Part shown: positions 35,764 through 44,363 of the stretch, one piece after another
Position numbering within the stretch: the first letter of the stretch is position 1
How the letters are laid out: each line of letters starts with the position of its first letter
DNA from: Spirochaetota bacterium
GTDB lineage: Bacteria; Spirochaetota; UBA4802; UBA5550
Direction: 5' to 3'
DNA length: 64,000 bases
Assembly: GCA_017999915.1 (NCBI GenBank)
Contig: JAGNKX010000018.1
Span: forward strand, 44,880 to 108,879
The notes under the pieces: generated by a model
Database searches by the model: none
Told to the model about the DNA's origin: nothing
The model's input: the letters and a program-made list of their open reading frames with translations, nothing else
Translations under genes and position numbers: made by a program

Positions 35764-38046
35764 ATGAATATAAAACCGAAATACCAGGAACGGGTTAAAA
35801 GTCTCATCGACAACCTGAGCGGCTGGTACAATGACCGCGAGCAGTTGCTCTGCGGGCGGATGACCGACCATCTCTATCCCTATACCAGCCTTTTTTCCCC
35901 CATACAGGTAAACCACCTCAAGATAAAAAACCGCATTGTCATGGGCCCCATGGGGAACGTGAACATGGCCGACGAAACCGGCAGGCCCAACAACAAGATG
36001 ATACAGTATTTTGTCGAGCGGGCCCGGGGCGGCGTGGGGCTCATAACCACCGGCCTGGTGCCGGTCGATTTCACCACGGACCCTTCGATTGAGGACGCGG
36101 ACAATCTCGGCATCTTCCCCAGGATCGACAGCCACAGGACCAACTACGCCGGCTGGAAGGACCTTGCGGAGCGGTGCCACGCCCATGGCGCGCGGGTGTT
36201 CATCCAGCTAACGCCGGGTCTCGGCAGGGTGGGGAGCCCTGAATGCCTGATAAAGCGCCACCGGATACCGGTTTCGGCCTCATGGAACAGGAGCTTCTAC
36301 ATGCCCCTGGTGTTCTGCCGCCCCCTCAGCGGGCGCGAGTGCGCCAGGCTCATAAAGAACGCCGGCCAGAACGCGGCTGACGCGAAGGAGATGGGCCTGG
36401 ACGGCGTCTATTTCCACGGACACGAGGGATACCTCCTCGAGCAGATGACGAACCCGGCCTTCAACAGGAGAAGCCTGGGCAGGTACCGGGACTGGCAGGC
36501 CTTCGGCATAGACCTCATCGAGGAGGTGCGGCGCCGCACCGGGGACCGCTATCCGATCATGTACCGCATCGACCTCACCCTGGCGCTGAAGGAGACCTAC
36601 GGCAACCGAATGGACAGCGAGAAGCTCCTTAAAAAGTTCAGGAACGAGCGCACCGTGGATATGACCCTCGACTACATGAAGAACCTTGTTAAGGCCGGCG
36701 TCGATATATTCGACGTCGATCTCGGGTGCTATGACAACTGGTGGCTTCTCCATCCCCCCAACGCCATGGCCCCGGGCGTATACCTTGAAGTGTCCAGCAT
36801 CGTGAAGGAATACTTCGACGCCAACAGGGTCGTTTCCAACCTGAACGTTCCGGTTCCCATCGTGGCGGTGGGTAAGCTCGGCTATCCTGACCTGGCAGAG
36901 CGGGCCCTGCGGGAAAACAAGTGCGACATGGTGATGCTGGCGAGGCCGCTCCTGGCGGACCCGCACTGGCCCCGGAAAGCCTACGCGGGAAAGCTCCGTG
37001 ACATCATCCCCTGCATCGGCGACCAGGAAGGGTGCCTCAACCAGGTCCCCACCGGCGGGCATATCAAGTGCGCGGTGAATCCCGTGACCGGTTTCGAGGA
37101 CGTGACAACGGGATACGAGCTGTTCCATGCAAGGACCAAGAAAAGGATAGCGGTCATCGGGGCTGGCCCGGCGGGGGTGTACTGCGCCTGCATCGCTTCC
37201 TCCCGCGGCCATAGCGTTACACTCTTTGACCGCCGTAACCAGGCCGGCGGCAGCCTGATCCCCGGTTCGATCCCGAACATGAAGTACGAGGTCCAGAACT
37301 ACGTCGAGTTCCTGAACAATTCCGTGCTCCGGTTCGAGAACCGCTATGACCTTTCGATCAAGTTCGGCCGCGAGGTGACGGTGGATGACTTTGTAGGCGA
37401 GGGATACGACGTCATTGTCCTGTGCACCGGGTCCTCTCCGAGGGTGCCCCTCGTGCTTGGAATAGACCTGCCCCATGTCGTGAAGGCCGTGGACCTCCTG
37501 GCCGACAGGGAGATGGCACGGGACAAGGAACGGTTCGTGATCATCGGCGGCTCCGAGGTGGGATGCGAAGTGGCCCACATGCTCGCCTACGAGATGGACA
37601 AGAAAGACATTACCGTGGTGGAGATGCTTCCGGCGTTCATGAAAAAATCATGCACCGCCAACAGGGGGTTCCTCATCCATTATCTCGAGAGGGCCGGGGT
37701 GAAACTCATGAACTGCACGCGCCTCATACGGGTAACCGGCGGGGGCGTGGAGGTGGCGCAGAACATATCGCCGACAGTCCCGAATCCCTATATCACCTGG
37801 AAACCAATCATTCCGGACAACATCATCGTGCCGCTGGTCCCCAACATCAAGGTCAAGGAGAAGGTGCGAGAACTTGGGGCCGACCTCGTAATATTCGCCA
37901 CGGGCGCGAAGCCCGATGATACGCTCTACTATAAGTGCCTTGAGGCCCGGGTGGCGCCGGAAGTGTACAACATCGGCGATTCCGTCGAGCCAGCCAGGGT
38001 CTTCGAGGCGACCAGGGCAGGCTACGAACTCGGCAGGTCGCTGTAG
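35764..38046 (+). CDS. Old Yellow Enzyme/2,4-dienoyl-CoA-reductase-like flavin oxidoreductase (FMN, Fe-S, FAD)
   Basis: 760 aa. The N-terminal OYE-like TIM barrel (about residues 35-410) binds FMN. A [4Fe-4S] motif spans residues 417-436. A C-terminal FAD/NAD(P)H module (about 455-760) has GAGPAGVYCA and GGSEVGCEVA. The layout matches FadH, BaiCD/BaiH and trimethylamine dehydrogenase, which reduce enone or dienoyl bonds. The Fe-S motif is odd: the family spacing C-x2-C-x3-C-x11-C is kept, but the second cysteine is Asp420 (CIGDQEGC, then Cys436). The cluster may be [3Fe-4S] or Asp-ligated. About 80 extra N-terminal residues precede the barrel core. GGAGG lies 7 bases before the ATG. First gene of the redox cluster. 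Confidence 0.9.
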   Translation: MNIKPKYQERVKSLIDNLSGWYNDREQLLCGRMTDHLYPYTSLFSPIQVNHLKIKNRIVMGPMGNVNMADETGRPNNKMIQYFVERARGGVGLITTGLVPVDFTTDPSIEDADNLGIFPRIDSHRTNYAGWKDLAERCHAHGARVFIQLTPGLGRVGSPECLIKRHRIPVSASWNRSFYMPLVFCRPLSGRECARLIKNAGQNAADAKEMGLDGVYFHGHEGYLLEQMTNPAFNRRSLGRYRDWQAFGIDLIEEVRRRTGDRYPIMYRIDLTLALKETYGNRMDSEKLLKKFRNERTVDMTLDYMKNLVKAGVDIFDVDLGCYDNWWLLHPPNAMAPGVYLEVSSIVKEYFDANRVVSNLNVPVPIVAVGKLGYPDLAERALRENKCDMVMLARPLLADPHWPRKAYAGKLRDIIPCIGDQEGCLNQVPTGGHIKCAVNPVTGFEDVTTGYELFHARTKKRIAVIGAGPAGVYCACIASSRGHSVTLFDRRNQAGGSLIPGSIPNMKYEVQNYVEFLNNSVLRFENRYDLSIKFGREVTVDDFVGEGYDVIVLCTGSSPRVPLVLGIDLPHVVKAVDLLADREMARDKERFVIIGGSEVGCEVAHMLAYEMDKKDITVVEMLPAFMKKSCTANRGFLIHYLERAGVKLMNCTRLIRVTGGGVEVAQNISPTVPNPYITWKPIIPDNIIVPLVPNIKVKEKVRELGADLVIFATGAKPDDTLYYKCLEARVAPEVYNIGDSVEPARVFEATRAGYELGRSL

Positions 38047-38237
38047 AGCGGTAGCATTATAATTTCGGGTGTATGGCTCCATACCCCCAATATATGACTG
38101 CGGTTGCTGCAGAACCATGGCGCTGTCCACAAAAAACAGTTTGACAACCAATGACTTTTTAGAATTATTGTTTAGTTAAGTGATTAAACATATTGATCTC
38201 CGTCGATTATCGGGATCGTCTATTCAGAGTCATTTCA

Positions 38238-39284
38238 ATGGCAAAGAAAAAACCTGTTTTCGGACCAGCCTGTCTCGTGACCGGAGGATCGGGATTCCTG
38301 GGCCGCGCCCTCACAAAAGAGCTCCTCGATCGGGGCTGTACCGTCCATTCCCTGGATATCAAGCCGGAAGAGAAACCCCTCCGCGGAGTTACCTATTTTA
38401 CCGGCGATATCCGAAACTATGATACGGTCCGCGCGGCAGCCGCTGGATGCGCCACGGTCTTCCACTGCGCGGCGATCATGAATTTCCTCGGCCTCTGCCG
38501 CTCCTCGGTGCGCCGGGACGTGTACGGCATCAACGTCCATGGCACGGAAAACGTCATACGGGCCTGCCGGGAAAGCGGCGTGAAGGCCCTGGTCTACACA
38601 AGCTCCCACTGCGTGTGCTTTGACACCAGGCCTGTTCTCGGCGGCGATGAATCCAAGCCCTACGCTGAAAGCTACCTGGACCTGTACGGAGAAACCAAAA
38701 CCGCAGCTGAAAAGCTCGTCCTGGCCGCTGACGGGGAAGGGAGCCTGCGGACAGCGTCGCTCCGGCCCGGCGGCATATGGGGTGCCTCCGACGACTGTTA
38801 CATGTTCGCCAAGTTCATAGACCAGCTCCTCAAGGGAAAGCTGGTCGCCACCATAGGCCCGGCCGACGCCATCATAGACAACACCCACGTGGACAACCTG
38901 GTCCTGGCCGAGATCCTCACCGCCGAAGGCCTTATAACGAAGCCCAAGGTCGTGGGCGGTCAGCCCTATTTCATCGTGGACGACGAGCCAATGAACCTGA
39001 TGGAATGGCTGAGGCCACTTATTGAAGGCCTCGGATACCGGATGCCAAAGCGGTCAATCCCGAAAATGCCGATGTATTTTCTCGGTTTTCTCGCGGAATG
39101 CCTCCATTACATCGGCGGTCCGCGGCCCTTCATGACGCGGCTGGAAGTCCATAACCTCACGGCGAGATTCACCTTCAGTCAGGACAAGGCGCGGAGCCAC
39201 CTCGGCTTCGAGCCTGTCATCGGCAGGGACAAGGGAATGAAGCAGTGCGTCGAGTTTTACAAGAAGCATGTCAATATAAATTAA
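38238..39284 (+). CDS. 3beta-HSD-like NAD-dependent epimerase/dehydratase (extended SDR)
   Basis: 348 aa. A Rossmann start LVTGGSGFLGRAL (about residues 12-24), a cofactor-discriminating Asp in SLDIK, and the catalytic YxxxK in LYGETKTAAEK with an upstream TSSHC. Order and motifs fit the 3beta-hydroxysteroid dehydrogenase/isomerase subfamily, which acts on steroids, hopanoid or sterol precursors and related alcohols. It is probably a cytosolic dehydrogenase. ATG 38238 begins the canonical basic leader MAKKKP; a TTG at 38193 would add 15 residues. No clear ribosome-binding site for either. It lies between the OYE-type flavoprotein and a KstD-like flavoprotein, all on one strand, consistent with a shared hydrophobic alcohol/ketone pathway. 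Confidence 0.87.
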   Translation: MAKKKPVFGPACLVTGGSGFLGRALTKELLDRGCTVHSLDIKPEEKPLRGVTYFTGDIRNYDTVRAAAAGCATVFHCAAIMNFLGLCRSSVRRDVYGINVHGTENVIRACRESGVKALVYTSSHCVCFDTRPVLGGDESKPYAESYLDLYGETKTAAEKLVLAADGEGSLRTASLRPGGIWGASDDCYMFAKFIDQLLKGKLVATIGPADAIIDNTHVDNLVLAEILTAEGLITKPKVVGGQPYFIVDDEPMNLMEWLRPLIEGLGYRMPKRSIPKMPMYFLGFLAECLHYIGGPRPFMTRLEVHNLTARFTFSQDKARSHLGFEPVIGRDKGMKQCVEFYKKHVNIN

Positions 39285-39399
39285 GAAGCTTATCTAACAC
39301 TCCCCAACCCCCCGGAGGGGGGATTGTCAAGCCTGGACCACGGGATGTCCCACACCGGGGATTCAGGGGGTGGATAAAAAACCAAGAAGGCAAATCATT

Positions 39400-41100
39400 A
39401 TGAATGTTAAGAATCCAGACAATACCACAGAACAGTGGGATGAAGAATTTGACGTGGTCGTGGTGGGCTTCGGCGGTGCAGGGGCCTGCGCCGCCATCGA
39501 AGCGGCCGACCGGGGAGTCCGGGTCCTCGCCATCGACCGTTTTACCGGCGGCGGCGCCACCAGGATGAGCGGCGGCGTCATATACTCCGGCGGCGGCACC
39601 AAGCACCAGAAGGCGGCCGGTTTCAAGGACACGCCGGAAAAGATGTACCAGTACATGATGCGTGAAATGTCCAGCAACCCGGCGACCTCTCCCCTGGACA
39701 GGATCGACCCCGCGGCCATGAAGGCCTTCTGCGACCGGAGCGCTGATAATGTATACTGGCTCGAAAGGCTCGGCCTGGAGATTCCCGAGACCTATTTCCC
39801 CGGCAAGACCAACCAGCCCCCGGGAGGGTTCGGCCTCTATTATTCCGGCAATGAAAAGCAGTATTCCCACAAGGATTCGCACATTCCCCGGGGCCATGTC
39901 CCCATGGGAAAGGGAATGTCCGGCGGCTATCTCTATGTGACACTTTTCAAGGCCGCCCGGGACAGGGGCGTTACCCTGCGTTGGCGCTGCAGGTCCGAGA
40001 AGATCATCACCGACGAGCGGGGCGCCGTGATCGGCATCGAGGTGCGTGAATTGAGCGGATCGCCACTGGTGACCGCGCTGCACGGCCTCTTATTCAATCT
40101 CGGTTTTGTCAGCAGTAAGGGCCGGAAGCTGCTGGCCGGTGTGGAACAGAGATTCGGAAAGATCGTCCGTATCCGTGCGAAAGGCGGCGTGATAATCTCT
40201 TCCGGCGGGTTCGTCTATGACAAGAAAAAATTCAATGAATACGCACCGGCCTATAAGGGGTGCCTTCCCCTGGGAACGGCCGGCGACGACGGGAGCGGTA
40301 TGGAGCTCGGCCTGAGCGCCGGCGGGACCCTGAGCTCCGTGGATGTCTGCGCGGCCTCGCGGTTTCTCTATCCGCCGGTGGCCTTTGTATCAGGCGTTCT
40401 CGCCAACATGGAGGGGAAACGCTTTTGCGACGAGAGCCTCTATGGCGCGAGCATAAGCCGGGCCGTGACACAGCAGACCCAGCGCAGGGCGTACCTTATC
40501 ATAGATTCCACGATGCACAATGACGGCCGCCTGCAGACGAAGCGTGAGGAGAAGCTGGGCAATTCTATTATAAGCATCCTCAAGGGCGAACAGAACCATA
40601 TAATATACCGCAAACTCACCACCTTCGTGAACCTTCACATGAACCGCAAAAAGGCAAACACCATTGCAGATCTGGCGAAAAAATGCGGGATCCCTGCCGC
40701 GGCCCTGGCGCGCACCGTCGCGTCATACAATGAATTATGCGATGCCGGTATTGACAGGGAATTCCAGAAACCGGCCGACTATCTCCAGAAGATAGTGAAG
40801 CCGCCATTCTATGCCATAGACTGCCGCATCGAAACCATGAAGTTCCCCAGCACCTGCCTTACCATGGGAGGGCTGAAGGTGAAGGGGCTCACGTCACAGG
40901 CTGTAAGGACCGATGGGGCTGTCATTTCCGGGCTCTACGCCGTTGGGAGAAGCGCTGCCGGCATCTGCTCCCGCTCCTACGTGAGCGGCTTTTCCCTGGC
41001 TGATTGCATCTTCTCGGGGAGAAACGCCGGGGCCCATGCGGCCGAACAGGCCGGCAAGAAGGCCAAAGCGTCGGGCGGCGCGAAAAAGGTGCGGCCATGA
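39400..41100 (+). CDS. KstD-like FAD-dependent dehydrogenase (fumarate reductase/succinate dehydrogenase flavoprotein fold)
   Basis: 566 aa. The FAD-binding start VVVVGFGGAGACAAIEAADRG (residues about 20-40) and the SGGVIYSGGGT block are typical of 3-ketosteroid delta-1-dehydrogenases and flavocytochrome c-like enzymes. The C-terminus has LYAVGRSAAGICSRSYVSG with FAD contacts. Such enzymes insert or remove C=C bonds next to a ketone. The ATG at 39400 has AAGGC about 10 bases upstream; a GTG at 39370 would add 10 residues. The stop overlaps the next gene (SDR) by ATGA, so the two are translationally coupled. No signal peptide is present, unlike periplasmic fumarate reductases. Confidence 0.87.
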   Translation: MNVKNPDNTTEQWDEEFDVVVVGFGGAGACAAIEAADRGVRVLAIDRFTGGGATRMSGGVIYSGGGTKHQKAAGFKDTPEKMYQYMMREMSSNPATSPLDRIDPAAMKAFCDRSADNVYWLERLGLEIPETYFPGKTNQPPGGFGLYYSGNEKQYSHKDSHIPRGHVPMGKGMSGGYLYVTLFKAARDRGVTLRWRCRSEKIITDERGAVIGIEVRELSGSPLVTALHGLLFNLGFVSSKGRKLLAGVEQRFGKIVRIRAKGGVIISSGGFVYDKKKFNEYAPAYKGCLPLGTAGDDGSGMELGLSAGGTLSSVDVCAASRFLYPPVAFVSGVLANMEGKRFCDESLYGASISRAVTQQTQRRAYLIIDSTMHNDGRLQTKREEKLGNSIISILKGEQNHIIYRKLTTFVNLHMNRKKANTIADLAKKCGIPAAALARTVASYNELCDAGIDREFQKPADYLQKIVKPPFYAIDCRIETMKFPSTCLTMGGLKVKGLTSQAVRTDGAVISGLYAVGRSAAGICSRSYVSGFSLADCIFSGRNAGAHAAEQAGKKAKASGGAKKVRP

Positions 41101-41927
41101 AACTGGAAGGAAAGGTGGTCCTCATCACCGGCGCCTCCACTGGCATAGGCAGGGAGGCTGCCATCGAGTTCGACAGGGCCGGGGCCCGGGTCGCCATAGC
41201 CGCCCGTCGGAAGGAGCTTCTCGACGAGCTTGCGTCATTCTTGAAGGAGCCCATGGTGCTCAAAACCGACCTGGCCGATGAAAAGCAGGCCCGTGCCATG
41301 GTGGACAAGACAGTTAAGCACTTCGGAAAGATCGATATATTGATAAACAACGCGGCCACGAGCATCGTCGAAAGCTCTGATAAGATCAAACGGGAGGACC
41401 TGCTCCGCGCATTCACGGTGAATCTCCTCGGCCCGGTCACCGCGTCGCAGCAGGCCTATATCTACATGAAGAAGCAGGGAAGCGGCCACATCATCAACGT
41501 CGGCACGCCTGGATTCATGATCGGCATACCCTTTTACACTCCCTATGCGTGCTCCAAGGGAGCCTTTTCGGCCTGGACAAGGACCATCCAGGGGGAGTGG
41601 GCTGAAGCGGGAATCATCGTAAGCGAATATTTTCCCGGCTACACGGAGACGGGCGCCGTGGCCGAATCCGCCTACGGCCCCATCCCGATGGACCTGGTTA
41701 TGAACAAGGGGAAGGGCTTCCTGGCCAGCTATTTTTCTGGAGCCAGGAACGGCAATGACGTGGCAAAGGACCTGGTGAAACTCGCGAAGAAGCCGCGGTA
41801 CCTGATGTTTTCGACCTTTATGGAGCGCCTTGCCGGCTTCGTTGCCAATATACCGGCCGTACGGATCCCGGTTGTGAAGCGCATGGCCGTAACGGCAAGA
41901 AAGAAGATGGAGGAAAAGCATGTGTGA
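41097..41927 (+). CDS. Classical short-chain dehydrogenase/reductase
   Basis: 276 aa. The NAD(P)-binding motif is TGASTGIG (residues about 12-19), followed by NNAA and the catalytic YACSK (YxxxK). The usual catalytic serine position reads NVGT, so threonine may replace serine. It begins inside the stop of the KstD-like gene (ATGA overlap) and ends 8 bases into the ferredoxin gene, so all three are coupled. Probably interconverts a hydroxyl and a ketone on the pathway substrate. A longer in-frame extension upstream runs inside the previous gene and is not real. Confidence 0.9.
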   Translation: MKLEGKVVLITGASTGIGREAAIEFDRAGARVAIAARRKELLDELASFLKEPMVLKTDLADEKQARAMVDKTVKHFGKIDILINNAATSIVESSDKIKREDLLRAFTVNLLGPVTASQQAYIYMKKQGSGHIINVGTPGFMIGIPFYTPYACSKGAFSAWTRTIQGEWAEAGIIVSEYFPGYTETGAVAESAYGPIPMDLVMNKGKGFLASYFSGARNGNDVAKDLVKLAKKPRYLMFSTFMERLAGFVANIPAVRIPVVKRMAVTARKKMEEKHV

Positions 41928-42789
41928 TCTCTGCATGAAGCACGGCGCCGGCGGCAAGTGGTACCTCAACGCCGAGCACTATTCCAACGAAATCGTCGAG
42001 AAGTACAACCTGCGCGACTTCCTCATGGAGCAGTACAAGAATTTCGAGCAGATGTCCGTACGCAAGGTCCACGGCTTCAACGCAGTGGGCATGGGTTACA
42101 AGCTGCGCATTCCCCTGATCGGCAAGATCATCAGGCACACGGCTGAGAGCCTCCTCCACAGCACCAATCCGCCGACCAATCCCTTCAAGCCCGAGGGGCA
42201 CATCGGCCAGGTGATACCCATGGAGGACGCCATCGCGATCCTCGAGACCTGCGCGGCCGAGCCAATCATTGAGAAGAACTGCATGTGCCGCTACATGTCG
42301 CGCGGTGAAAAAGAGGCCTGCTGTATCAATTTCGGCGTCATGTCCGAGATCGTGGACAAACTGCCGCGCTTCATCCCGGAAAAGGACAAGTATTTCCTCA
42401 CCCGGAAGCAGGCAGTGGATCGTTTTAAAGAGCACAACCGGAAGGGCTACATCGGCACCATCTGGTTCGGGCCCTATCCCTACATCAATAACCTCTGCTC
42501 CTGCGCGAACCCGGAGTGCGCGGGCCTTCGGCCCCGCCTCGATTACGGCATCAAGTCGATCTTCAAGGCCGAGTACATCGTCCACCACCACGAGCATGAT
42601 TGCATCGGGTGCGGCGCCTGCGTTAAGCTCTGCCAGTTCGGCGCGATCGAGCTCGATAAGACGCGGAAAAAGATCACCATCAACATGGACAAGTGCTTCG
42701 GCTGCGGACTCTGCAGAAACGCGTGCAAGCAGAACGCCATTCATCTCACGCCCCGCGACGAAGTCGCCGGCCACGAGAAGGATTATTGA
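41920..42789 (+). CDS. 4Fe-4S ferredoxin-domain protein
   Basis: 289 aa. The N-terminus MCDLCMKHGAGGKWYLNA is a recognisable family start. A middle cysteine-rich part (CMCRYMSRGEKEACC near residue 120, LCSCANPEC near 193) may bind a further cluster. The C-terminus has two classical motifs, CIGCGACVKLC and CFGCGLCRNAC (residues about 228-268), so two [4Fe-4S] clusters are near certain. GGAGGAAA upstream inside the SDR gene supplies the ribosome-binding site. It probably shuttles electrons to or from the KstD-like and OYE-like flavoenzymes. The next small ferredoxin gene starts 2 bases after the stop. Confidence 0.88.
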   Translation: MCDLCMKHGAGGKWYLNAEHYSNEIVEKYNLRDFLMEQYKNFEQMSVRKVHGFNAVGMGYKLRIPLIGKIIRHTAESLLHSTNPPTNPFKPEGHIGQVIPMEDAIAILETCAAEPIIEKNCMCRYMSRGEKEACCINFGVMSEIVDKLPRFIPEKDKYFLTRKQAVDRFKEHNRKGYIGTIWFGPYPYINNLCSCANPECAGLRPRLDYGIKSIFKAEYIVHHHEHDCIGCGACVKLCQFGAIELDKTRKKITINMDKCFGCGLCRNACKQNAIHLTPRDEVAGHEKDY

Positions 42790-42790
42790 T

Positions 42791-43063
42791 ATGGAAAACC
42801 GGGTAAAGGGAAAAACGAAGATAACCATAGATTATAAAAAGTGCGGCGACGGTGTCGGCGTCGATCCGCGGGAATGCTGCGCCTGTCTCCGGAAATGCGA
42901 GCCCGCCGTGTTTCTACTCCACCAGACCATCGGCGCAGTGGAGGAAAATCCCTATGATCCGAAACAGTGGCGCGTCACCGCCCTCTGGCTCGACCTGTGC
43001 ACCCGCTGCATGAAGTGCGTGGAGTCGTGCCCTGCCGGGGCGGTCAGTGTGACGTGGCGGTAG
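42791..43063 (+). CDS. Small ferredoxin-like protein
   Basis: 90 aa. An N-terminal cluster of cysteines (CGDGVGVDPRECCACLRKC, residues about 16-35) and a classical CTRCMKCVESCP motif (about 72-83). The first set has unusual spacing. Last gene of the redox cluster, two bases after the preceding ferredoxin. Likely a small electron carrier or an Fe-S subunit that docks on one of the flavoproteins. The start is the only ATG that excludes overlap with the preceding gene; the long frame in the same phase is a shadow. Confidence 0.85.
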   Translation: MENRVKGKTKITIDYKKCGDGVGVDPRECCACLRKCEPAVFLLHQTIGAVEENPYDPKQWRVTALWLDLCTRCMKCVESCPAGAVSVTWR

Positions 43064-43126
43064 AACGTTTAACTATCGTATTATGAACCTATGGGTGTCG
43101 CGAATTCAACCAGGTAGTACACTCCC

Positions 43127-43870
43127 TCATGTGAAAACACTGCATTCAATCCCGGCTCTCTCGCATTGTTCGGCCAGTTCCCGGCCCGTGCGGCGGAAGA
43201 ACTCATCGGTGAGTTTGTCCAACATCGTGTGCTTCCTGTAGATCCAATCCGCGTAATGATAGTTCATGCGGTCCACAAGGACATAGTCAACCTTGCCATG
43301 TAAATCTTCGATCAAATGTTCGGCCCCCGGCAGGATAGGGGCTATCATAGCGTATGTCCTGATGCCTGCCCGGTGCAGCAGGTCGAGGGCGTGCAATCGG
43401 TCCGGTATGGACGGCGCCCGGGGCTCGAAGATCTTCCTGATCGAATCATCGGAGGTTGTGACGGACAGGCCGGCTTCAATGTAATTTCCCTGCCGTAACA
43501 CATCAATATCACGCAAAACCAGGGGAGACCGTGTCTGGATCGTCAGAGGCCACTTGTTGCCGACAAGAATTTCAAGGCACTTCCGGGTTATCCCGTATTT
43601 TTCCTCCAGGGGCTGGTAAGGATCGCAGACCCCGCTGATCCATACCCTTCCGGGCTTTTTCTTTTTTATTTCCGTCTCCAACAACTCGGCGGCATTGATC
43701 TTAATATCGACGAATTCGCCCCAGGGCTCACCGTGGCCGGTGAACTTCTTCATATAGCGGGCGTAGCAGTAATGGCATCCATGGGCGCAGCCCACATAGG
43801 GATTGATGACATAGTCATAGATCTTAGAGGACGACAGGATGGTCTTTGAATGGAGTTCCCTGATTATCAT
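43127..43870 (-). CDS. Radical SAM protein (SPL/Rv2578c-like)
   Basis: 247 aa. The radical SAM cysteine motif is CAHGCHYC (C-x3-C-x2-C, residues about 28-35) followed by YARYMKKF, the arrangement of the spore photoproduct lyase-like family of small radical SAM proteins. VWISGVCDPYQPLE and LSVTTSDDSIRKIFEPRAPS are family blocks. It binds a [4Fe-4S] cluster and SAM; the target reaction of this subgroup is not established. Stop-to-stop convergent with the ferredoxin cluster (63 bases). It is monocistronic, and the start has only a weak GGGATC upstream. Confidence 0.86.
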   Translation of the reverse strand: MIIRELHSKTILSSSKIYDYVINPYVGCAHGCHYCYARYMKKFTGHGEPWGEFVDIKINAAELLETEIKKKKPGRVWISGVCDPYQPLEEKYGITRKCLEILVGNKWPLTIQTRSPLVLRDIDVLRQGNYIEAGLSVTTSDDSIRKIFEPRAPSIPDRLHALDLLHRAGIRTYAMIAPILPGAEHLIEDLHGKVDYVLVDRMNYHYADWIYRKHTMLDKLTDEFFRRTGRELAEQCERAGIECSVFT

Positions 43871-44363
43871 ATATCAGATCCCGGAATCTCACGTATCATT
43901 AGCTTAAGATGTGCCCTCAGGCTGAGTACAGTTAATCTGTGACCCGTTTGCGAATTGTTCTCAATTAATATAGTAGAAGGCATCTCAAAAATACAGATGA
44001 ACACTATCTTACCTGTCATCGCGAGTGAAACGAAACGATCTTGTCGGTGATAGTAATGAAAACATGCAAATATTCGAATTATCATGACACTATCTTCATC
44101 AATATCAAGATTGCTTCGTCGCTGCGCACCTCGCAATGACAAACATGATTATTATTGCATATTTTTAAGATAGTTTCTAATAATTTAATACTCAATTACG
44201 TTGCGATTTCACAAGTCAAGGGAGAAACCATTTCACCAATTTAAATCGTTGGATTGAAAAAATCTTAACATGTGGTAAGTTATTGAGAACCAATGATGAC
44301 AAGATTTTAACCGATTGATTTAAATAAATTGACAATTACGCAATTGAAAAACCATATCAGTAT
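43871..44363. other. AT-rich intergenic region with a MITE-like element
   Basis: 493 bases between the radical SAM gene (-) and the LytTR hybrid kinase (+). It contains the 128-base element at 44014-44141. Further on, TTGACA at 44329-44334 could be a -35 for the kinase gene, though the -10 expected near 44352 is poor. A 91-codon frame on the minus strand is a by-product of the repeat and is not a gene. Confidence 0.5.
44014..44141. repeat. MITE-like element with terminal inverted repeats
   Basis: Ends TGTCATCGCGAG (44014-44025) and CTCGCAATGACA (44130-44141) match as inverted repeats at 11 of 12 positions. The inner flanks also match: CGAAACGATCTT versus AAGATTGCTTCG. The right end matches the widespread intergenic repeat containing TGCGAGGNGCGCAGCGACGAAGCAATCTT known from many bacterial genomes. 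No transposase is encoded, so it is non-autonomous if mobile. Confidence 0.6.

Noticed and set aside
36280..37578. 432-codon minus-strand frame under the OYE-type gene
   Set aside because: Antisense shadow; the composition (His, Gly, Val rich) is typical of reverse translation of GC-rich genes.
38141..38164. TTGACA as promoter of the 3beta-HSD-like gene
   Set aside because: No acceptable -10 at 16-18 bases; the nearby TAGAAT is only 14 bases away.
43867..44142. 91-codon frame on the minus strand beginning MSLRGAQRRSN
   Set aside because: It is the translated form of the MITE-like repeat; this protein start is a known artefact of that repeat.
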